DNA of 21,287 nucleotides from a virus. Numbering within the stretch: position 1 is the first letter of the stretch; each line of letters opens with the position of its first letter. Positions 16,713-21,287 of this stretch are shown here, in pieces. The position numbers were made by a program, and so were the translations under genes. Under the pieces are notes generated by a model. The model was not told the DNA's origin. It saw only the letters and a program-made list of their open reading frames with translations, and did not search any database. The stretch is from positions 1 through 21,287 of the IMG/VR virus record IMGVR_UViG_3300044729_000553. One strand, written 5' to 3'.

Positions 16713-17699
16713 TTAGTAAGCTCCGTAGTAAACGATATCTTGTCCAACACCGAATTGTACACCAGAAGTAAATCTCATTACAATACGATAGTTTTGTGAA
16801 CCATCAATGTTAGCCATGTCGATTACTTTTGTTTCGTTGTAGTCAGAAAGTAAACCTGTACCGAAGAACAAGTTAGATTTTTGAGCTGCTACGATTCTGT
16901 TTGTACCCATACCTGGACACATTACCATTTCAATACCATTGAAGTTCATTGGTTTTTCACCTACGTTCAATTGGTTGTTGAAACCATTAGCACCTAAACC
17001 ACTTGCACCACCACCTGCTAATGCAGCTTGGTAATCTCTTGCTACGTCAGTTGATACATAAATCAATAAATCAGGCTTACCAAATACCGCTTTAGGGATA
17101 GTTAAGTAAACACCATTTAATTTAGAGATTACATTTGTAGAATCTACACTACCAGATAAGATGTCAGATGTACCACCAGTTGCTCTTGCAGGTAATACTG
17201 CTGTTGCTCCACCCGCTGCAATTGATGCAGAGAATAAAGTTTGGAATCCTGTGAAAGAACCATTAGTTGCAGTTCCAGCCCAAATGTTTTCCTCAGTTGC
17301 TTGTGCTACTGTTCCACCAACATAAGAGATTAAGAAGTCGTTAAAGTTCTTAGGGATTTCATCAAAAGCTGAGAAACCTAATTGTAAAGCCTCCCAAGAT
17401 GCTACAAACTCTTGCTTACATAATAGTAAGTTAACTTGTAATTCTTTTGGAGTTAAGATTTGTTCAGTAATAGCTACGCTACCTGAAGTTGTAAAATCGC
17501 AAGAAGCATCTTGTACGATACCACTTACTGCTAATTTTTGGATTACAGATTTGTACTTCACGTTTGGCATGATAGTAACAAGCTTCTTGTCCAATGTGTT
17601 TGCACTTAACAACGCTGCTGCGATGTATCCTGCTGCTGCCTCACCTGCGTAGGTAGAGTTAGTAATAGTAGGAAGTGCGAATTTTTGTAATTTGTTCAT
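16713..17699 (-). CDS. Major capsid protein, HK97-like fold
   Basis: Start set at the ATG at 17699 (MNKLQKFALPTITN), giving 328 residues. It is preceded by an AAGGA Shine-Dalgarno-like site 4 bases upstream; the frame is open 47 codons further up, but that stretch overlaps the scaffold gene and reads as Lys/Gln-rich shadow sequence. Landmarks: TYAGEAAAGYIAAALLSANT (17-36), an N-terminal beta region with CDFTTSG, KNFNDFLISYVGGTVAQATE, the P-domain-like KPDLLIYVSTDVARDYQAAL, then FNGIEMVMCPGMGTNRIVAA and KSNLFFGTGLLSDYNETKVI, ending RFTSGVQFGVGQDIVYYGAY. The last segments are typical of Bacteroidota phage capsid proteins. It assembles the procapsid on the scaffold encoded just upstream. Confidence 0.85.
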   Translation of the reverse strand: MNKLQKFALPTITNSTYAGEAAAGYIAAALLSANTLDKKLVTIMPNVKYKSVIQKLAVSGIVQDASCDFTTSGSVAITEQILTPKELQVNLLLCKQEFVASWEALQLGFSAFDEIPKNFNDFLISYVGGTVAQATEENIWAGTATNGSFTGFQTLFSASIAAGGATAVLPARATGGTSDILSGSVDSTNVISKLNGVYLTIPKAVFGKPDLLIYVSTDVARDYQAALAGGGASGLGANGFNNQLNVGEKPMNFNGIEMVMCPGMGTNRIVAAQKSNLFFGTGLLSDYNETKVIDMANIDGSQNYRIVMRFTSGVQFGVGQDIVYYGAY

Positions 17700-17703
17700 T
17701 GTT

Positions 17704-17708
17704 TCCTT
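17704..17708 (-). promoter_or_regulatory. Shine-Dalgarno-like site of the capsid gene
   Basis: AAGGA on the minus strand, 4 bases before the ATG at 17699. It decides the capsid start and is the only clear site of this kind I saw; the other starts have AT-rich leaders. Confidence 0.5.
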
Positions 17709-17727
17709 TTTTGGATTTTTAATAATT

Positions 17728-18459
17728 TTATTTATAAAGTTTTGATAAGAACGTAGATTGTGAATCTGTTGTTTTCTTACCATAGTTTTTTCTATTTGTT
17801 TCAGCTGCAAATCTTGTAGCTTCTTCTGTTGGAGCACCATCTAATTTTGGTAACTCTTCTTCTTCATCAGGCTCTGCTGACATTTTCATTCCTGCAACTT
17901 CTTGAGTTACTTCTGAATCTACTGGTGGCATCATTGCTTCCATTTTAGTTTCCATCTCTTGGATTCTATAAGACATGTCTTCGATTTTCTTAACCATATC
18001 AGCTAAGTTAATTTCTACTTCTGACTCATCTTCTTCCGTTGCATCTTCTGGGATTGGCATTACCTCTTCGGTTTCTTCTGCCATTAAAGTACCAGATTTG
18101 ATTTGGTTAGTTTGGTCAGGTACTAAATTTACATCTAATACATCTCCTGATGCAGAAGGTAAATCTTCAACCTTTACAGTTTCTAACTCTACGTTTTCTC
18201 TTTCTTCAATCTTACCATCTTTTGTGATAACTTTGATTAAGTTTTCTTCACCTGATTCATCTCTTAAAGATAACTCATGTGTTCCGTCTGGTGCAGGGGT
18301 TTTAGTACCATCTTCTGATACTACGAATAAATCTTCACCTACATCAAATGTTGCAGATTCAACGATTGTTCCGTCTTTCAATTTTGCGTAAGTTAATTCC
18401 ACTTCTTTATCCATAGATAAAAGTCCTAATATCTTACTTAATACAGTTTTTGAATTCAT
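17728..18459 (-). CDS. Capsid scaffold protein
   Basis: A 243-residue, strongly acidic protein directly before the capsid gene, the usual scaffold position. Residues 18-100 are a beta-type region (ELTYAKLKDGTIVESATFDV, EDLFVVSEDGTKTPAPDGTH) of a kind I recall from Bacteroidota phage scaffold and protease proteins. Residues 125-150 are very rich in Glu and Asp. Residues 153-176 (ADMVKKIEDMSYRIQEMETK) form a Met-rich coiled coil for self-association. The C-terminus turns basic (NRKNYGKKTTDSQSTFLSKL), as in scaffolds whose last helix binds the capsid protein. The maturation protease at 1-776 is a likely agent of its removal. The gap before the gene carries the dyad element at 18479-18511. The role is inferred from position, charge and layout. 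Confidence 0.72.
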   Translation of the reverse strand: MNSKTVLSKILGLLSMDKEVELTYAKLKDGTIVESATFDVGEDLFVVSEDGTKTPAPDGTHELSLRDESGEENLIKVITKDGKIEERENVELETVKVEDLPSASGDVLDVNLVPDQTNQIKSGTLMAEETEEVMPIPEDATEEDESEVEINLADMVKKIEDMSYRIQEMETKMEAMMPPVDSEVTQEVAGMKMSAEPDEEEELPKLDGAPTEEATRFAAETNRKNYGKKTTDSQSTFLSKLYK

Positions 18460-18478
18460 TGTTTAGTTGTTTATAATG

Positions 18479-18511
18479 TTAATAACAAATGTGTTAAAAA
18501 AAATAGTTATT
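18479..18511 (-). promoter_or_regulatory. 33-base dyad element, copy C, upstream of scaffold gene
   Basis: Plus strand: TAATAACAA, 11 bases, AAAAATAGTTAT. Same arm spacing as the other three copies. It fills most of the 53-base gap after the glycine-rich gene and lies 19 bases before the scaffold start, where a promoter for the scaffold, capsid and tube genes would be useful. Confidence 0.5.
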
Positions 18512-18512
18512 T

Positions 18513-19313
18513 TTAAGTTGTATATCTTATGATTATTACTCCATGTCCTCCACTACCAGCTCCGCCTGAATTAGATGATGCTTCACCACCTCCGCCTCCA
18601 CCAAATCCATTTATTGCACTTGTTGGGCCGAATGAATAACCACCACCATTACCTGCGTTGGTTCCTCCACCTCCGCCATTGGCACCTACACCTTCACCCC
18701 CACCGCCACCGCCGCCTGAACCATAAACCGATGGGGTTCCGTCAAAATTGTATGTTAATCCTTCACCACCTCCACCACCTTGTCCTCTATTTGCAGGGAA
18801 ACTACAAAATCCATTAGAACCACTTGCAGAAGCACCACCACCTCCACCATTTCCTTTGTCAGCACCACCACTACAAACTGGCCCATTTGAACCAGGAGGA
18901 TAATTATTTGGTGAACCTTGTTCACCTGTTCTAGAACCACCACCTGCTGCATAAGATAATCCGTATGCAGAAATATATGAACCACTCGCTGATGCATCAG
19001 GTACACTACCCCCACCAACTACTACGTTATATCTTCCTTTATATAATCTAGTTGTTGAAGTATATACACCACCACCGCCACCACCTTTACTACCGGCAGT
19101 TCCGTTTGCAATTCCAGCGGCACCACCACCTACAATTAATAAATCAACTTCAGCACCAGTAGTTACATTTAATGTATAACTACCTGATGTAAATTTAAGA
19201 TAACTATAATCTATTCCGCCTGATGAAAATGTACCCGTTGTACCTCCACTTGCTTCAAATCCAAATGTTCCTAATTGTTGTGAACCAACAAATGTAAATG
19301 GTGTAAATCTCAT
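18513..19313 (-). CDS. Glycine-rich adhesin-like protein
   Basis: A 266-residue protein. Residues 1-57 are a strand-rich cap (GGIDYSYLKFTSGSYTLNVT, then VDLLIVGGGAAG), and about 60-255 are dominated by Gly runs broken by Ser, Asn and Ala; the end is GGHGVIIIRYTT. This belongs with glycine-rich fibre-tip proteins; long polyglycine runs pack as polyglycine-II helices in adhesins such as Gp38 of T4-like phages, known for that family and only inferred here. Its start overlaps the stop of the TxS fibre (TAATG), so the two are probably made together and act together at the fibre tip. The DNA is GC-richer than its surroundings because of the GGN codons. Confidence 0.7.
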   Translation of the reverse strand: MRFTPFTFVGSQQLGTFGFEASGGTTGTFSSGGIDYSYLKFTSGSYTLNVTTGAEVDLLIVGGGAAGIANGTAGSKGGGGGGVYTSTTRLYKGRYNVVVGGGSVPDASASGSYISAYGLSYAAGGGSRTGEQGSPNNYPPGSNGPVCSGGADKGNGGGGGASASGSNGFCSFPANRGQGGGGGEGLTYNFDGTPSVYGSGGGGGGGEGVGANGGGGGTNAGNGGGYSFGPTSAINGFGGGGGGEASSNSGGAGSGGHGVIIIRYTT

Positions 19314-20650
19314 TATACTAAATTATTAATTGCTGATGCGTATATTGTAGAATTGTCAAATGTTATAAATGTAATAATATCTTTAGAAGCAGATGCTGCT
19401 GTTGCTATGTAATTGTTTCCTGCTGGGAATTTAAATATTGAGTTATAAGTCAAACTACCACTTGCAGGATTAGATTGTGTAATTAATAAGTTTATTGTTT
19501 GTCCTGGTGTTATGTTTGTTGCAGTTAATTCAGTTGAACTACCTGATACCAATGTCAATGTAAAGAAGTTACCTTTTGATAAATCCATACTTGCAGTATT
19601 AGAACTAATAGTTAATGTACTTATATTTCCTAATACACTACCTGTAATAGTTGTGCTACCTGTTATAGTTGTGTTACCTATTGTAGTTTGATTTCCAATA
19701 AATGTATTACTACCTGTTGTTGCGTATGAGCCAGTTAATAATCCTATTGTTGTCCATTTTGCATCATTACTTGCAGTGTATGTGTTTATACTTGCTGTAA
19801 ATAAATTTGTTGATGCAGTAAATTCATTTAATATTGCAGTAGATTCACCTTGTGATGATGTAAATGCATTAAATGATGAAGTAGTTGTTAAACCCGATAT
19901 TACAACACTAGTACTTTGTGTATACGAATTAAATGAAGATGTATTTAACTTTGTATTAATATTATTATCCAATGAAGTACTTACTGCTGCAAGTTGTACA
20001 TCTGTTGCGTATGTTGCATCCAATGAAGAACTAAATGATAATAATTGTACTATTGATGCAGTTGCTGAATTATTAAAAGGTATTTGTGATGCAGTAAATT
20101 GATTTAAATTAGATATAGATGAATTAGTAGATGCAGTATATGCATTAAAAGATGATGTACTAACTCTTGTGTTATCACTTACTAAACTAATGTCAGCAAT
20201 GTTACCATTCACATTTGCCACAAGACTTGCAGTCATTAAACCACTAAAATTAAATCTAGTTGCATTACCTAATGTAATACCTGCTGATTGTATTTGATTT
20301 ATCGAACCTGTGAAGGTAGATAATTGTGATGTTTGTGATTGTAATACTGAAACAGAATTATTCAGAGAAGAAGTTGATGCATTATATCCTGTATTGATTG
20401 TTAACTGACTTGCAGTAAATTGATTCAATGCAGTAAACGATGGTTGTTGTGAAGATGTGAAAGCATTCAATAAGTTAATTGAATTAGTTACTGATGCTGT
20501 AAATGATTGGTAAGGTATTTCGTTTACCAATGAGTCAATCATATTAACATTAAATGCCCTTAAATCCGATGGTGTAATTTCACCTGCGTTGTTTGTAGGG
20601 AATGATTGATTATTATCAACAATAAGTGCTTGCTTTGATATTTGAGACAT
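19313..20650 (-). CDS. TxS-repeat tail fibre or appendage protein
   Basis: A 445-residue protein, Ser/Thr/Asn-rich, with a shaft of short repeats (LNAFTSSQQ, LNQFTASQ, SFNAYTASTNSSISNLNQFT, SFNAFTSSQ). Residues about 290-320 (NDAKWTTIGLLTGSYATTGS) closely match a part of the 1317-residue fibre. Residues 355-445 form a C-terminal beta domain (MDLSKGNFFTLTL, NITPGQTINLLITQ, DIITFITFDNS) common at the ends of marine phage fibres. The N-terminus (SQISKQALIVDNNQSFPTNN, then ITPSDLRAF) is typical of small fibres attached to the virion. It starts 15 bases after the cysteine-rich gene and runs into the glycine-rich gene. Position before the head genes leaves open whether it is a tail or a head fibre. 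Confidence 0.72.
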   Translation of the reverse strand: MSQISKQALIVDNNQSFPTNNAGEITPSDLRAFNVNMIDSLVNEIPYQSFTASVTNSINLLNAFTSSQQPSFTALNQFTASQLTINTGYNASTSSLNNSVSVLQSQTSQLSTFTGSINQIQSAGITLGNATRFNFSGLMTASLVANVNGNIADISLVSDNTRVSTSSFNAYTASTNSSISNLNQFTASQIPFNNSATASIVQLLSFSSSLDATYATDVQLAAVSTSLDNNINTKLNTSSFNSYTQSTSVVISGLTTTSSFNAFTSSQGESTAILNEFTASTNLFTASINTYTASNDAKWTTIGLLTGSYATTGSNTFIGNQTTIGNTTITGSTTITGSVLGNISTLTISSNTASMDLSKGNFFTLTLVSGSSTELTATNITPGQTINLLITQSNPASGSLTYNSIFKFPAGNNYIATAASASKDIITFITFDNSTIYASAINNLV

Positions 20651-20665
20651 ATCTTTATTTTATTT

Positions 20666-20944
20666 TTACTGATTTACTTGTTCGAAACCTTCATCGTATC
20701 CATCACTAAATCCACCACCGCCTGTTCTATTAGGTGATTGTATGTTACCAATACCTTGCTGCATCAATGCTCCATTGCAACATTTAACATCATAGGTATC
20801 ACTATCTAAACATAAACAACCTCTTCTACTATTCTTTGGTGAACTTAATCCACGAGTAGGCCCCAGGAATATACCAGATTGATTCTGTCTATTGACTGAA
20901 TATCTTAAATTACCATTTCTGCTATTGCTCCAAATGCCTCCCAT
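20666..20944 (-). CDS. Small cysteine-rich phage protein, unknown function
   Basis: A 92-residue protein with a Gly/Asn/Arg-rich N-terminus (GGIWSNSRNGNLRYSVNRQN), a compact centre RRGCLCLDSDTYDVKCCNG (residues 40-58; Cys 43, 45, 55 and 56), MQQGIGNIQSP, and a Gly/Asp tail. I recall similar small proteins with CxC and CCxG in Bacteroidota phage structural regions but know no function. The four cysteines could bind a metal or form a small knot. It stands alone between the incomplete gene at the window edge and the fibre, with a dyad element in the gap before it. Confidence 0.65.
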   Translation of the reverse strand: MGGIWSNSRNGNLRYSVNRQNQSGIFLGPTRGLSSPKNSRRGCLCLDSDTYDVKCCNGALMQQGIGNIQSPNRTGGGGFSDGYDEGFEQVNQ

Positions 20945-20956
20945 AGTTTCGTTTTA

Positions 20957-20989
20957 GTAATAACAATAAAGATTTGAAAAATTGTTATC
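20957..20989 (-). promoter_or_regulatory. 33-base dyad element, copy A, upstream of cysteine-rich gene
   Basis: Plus strand: TAATAACAA, 11 bases, AAAAATTGTTAT. The arms ATAACAAT (20960-20967) and ATTGTTAT (20981-20988) are perfect inverted repeats of 8 bases with a 13-base spacer. The right arm contains the stop codon of the upstream gene (20985-20987), and the next ATG is 12 bases beyond the left end. Confidence 0.5.
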
Positions 20990-21287
20990 TCATCTTTTTC
21001 ATTGCTTCATTGTGTAATAAAGTTTCAGTTTTATTTCTATCCGATTTGTATGCAAGATATAATAAACACTTCTCTAATGGTTCTCTTGTAACTAAATCTA
21101 TTTTCGTAATATCTCCGCCGGCGAGGTCAATGAGTGTGGAATAAGCTGACCACTTCTTTCCAAAATTTGCTTGATGTTGGGATGTATATCCTTCGCCATC
21201 GTAGATTTCAGGATACCTTTCAGCAAGTCCATTAATAAATTGACAAAAAAAAACAATGCACCAAAGTGAACATCCATACCTACTTTT
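20985..21287 (-). CDS. C-terminal part of small phage protein, N-terminus outside window
   Basis: A 100-codon frame open to the window edge, ending MKKMR-stop. The readable part starts KSRYGCSLWCIVFFCQF and carries ANFGKKWSAYSTLIDLAGGD (40-59), ITKIDLVTREPLEKCLLYLA and NKTETLLHNEAMKKM. I recall small helical proteins with the pattern KKW-x-x-Y-x-x-x-x-x-LA-x-GD in structural regions of Bacteroidota phages; their role is unknown to me, and a tail assembly chaperone is one possibility. The competing frame (ATG-first reading from about 21276) lacks this pattern and stops earlier. The N-terminal residues after the edge include four Cys. Confidence 0.65.
   Translation of the reverse strand, partial: KSRYGCSLWCIVFFCQFINGLAERYPEIYDGEGYTSQHQANFGKKWSAYSTLIDLAGGDITKIDLVTREPLEKCLLYLAYKSDRNKTETLLHNEAMKKMR

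Noticed and set aside
17700-17840. Capsid frame open 47 codons upstream of the chosen start
   Set aside because: The extension overlaps the scaffold gene in another frame, is Lys/Gln-rich and unlike a capsid N-terminus, and the AAGGA site points to the ATG at 17699.
17975-18391. 138-codon plus-strand frame opposite the scaffold gene
   Set aside because: It is the antisense of acidic, repetitive codons; it has no neighbours on its strand and no leader, and its Ser/Thr-rich product reads as a shadow.
18493-18520. A/T-only hairpin with a T-run after the glycine-rich gene as a terminator
   Set aside because: The stem has no G-C pairs beyond chance and a very small loop; it is better explained as part of the dyad element.
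18575-19018. His/Leu-rich plus-strand frame and Val-rich minus-strand frame inside the glycine-rich gene
   Set aside because: Both are out-of-frame readings of GGN codon runs with extreme composition; the in-frame protein has a sensible cap and end.
21245-21253. Run of nine T bases in the edge gene as a second slippery site
   Set aside because: The codons are GTT TTT TTT TGT, which do not give a standard slippery heptamer, and the gene is incomplete so no product can be judged.

Overview
The window is a piece of the virion-structure region of a tailed double-stranded DNA phage. It is strongly AT-rich. All twenty genes I can support lie on the minus strand, packed head to tail with gaps of a few bases or TAATG-type stop/start overlaps, so transcription runs from 21287 towards 1. 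The structural families (XkdF-like maturation protease, the portal type, the acidic scaffold, the small CxC/CC protein, fibres built on TxS/TAS repeats) are ones I associate with phages of Bacteroidota and with uncultured marine or freshwater phages. Most starts lack a Shine-Dalgarno sequence, which fits a Bacteroidota host. The host is an inference. I see no host genes, integrase, tRNA, CRISPR array or insertion sequence.

In transcription order, an incomplete small gene (20985-21287) and a small cysteine-rich gene (20666-20944) come first. An adhesin cassette follows: a TxS-repeat fibre (19313-20650) and a glycine-rich protein (18513-19313). The head and tube genes are next: scaffold (17728-18459), major capsid protein (16713-17699) and a probable tail tube protein (16137-16682), ending at a strong UUCG-loop terminator (16084-16113). 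After it come a small beta-rich protein (15637-16020), the portal (14337-15635), a head-tail connector (13815-14333) and two tandem paralogous tail-completion proteins (13288-13809, 12429-13286).

The tail part then holds a 1317-residue fibre (8457-12410), a gp10-like neck protein (8057-8455), two tail proteins (6838-8004, 4823-6838), a hub-plus-lectin-like chimera (3210-4811), a 50-residue ORF (3018-3170), the tape measure protein (808-3036) and a maturation protease cut by the window edge (1-776). I see no tail sheath or baseplate wedge gene, which suggests a siphovirus-like tail of roughly 110 nm by the tape-measure rule. Missing flanking sequence could change that.

Together the genes build the procapsid (scaffold, capsid protein, portal, protease), join it to the tail (connector, neck and completion proteins), set tail length (tape measure and tube), and attach to the cell (hub, lectin-like domain, two TxS fibres, glycine-rich adhesin).

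Two observations stand out. First, a 33-base dyad element of constant spacing (TAATAACAW-N11-AAWAATWGTTAW on the plus strand) occurs in four intergenic gaps, one of them just past the terminator; it is a candidate phage promoter or operator. Second, an in-phase T TTT TTA slippery site sits exactly where the longer tail-completion paralogue gains an extra cysteine-containing module. A -1 shift there would stop within one residue of the length of the neighbouring short paralogue. I found no defence or other non-structural system.
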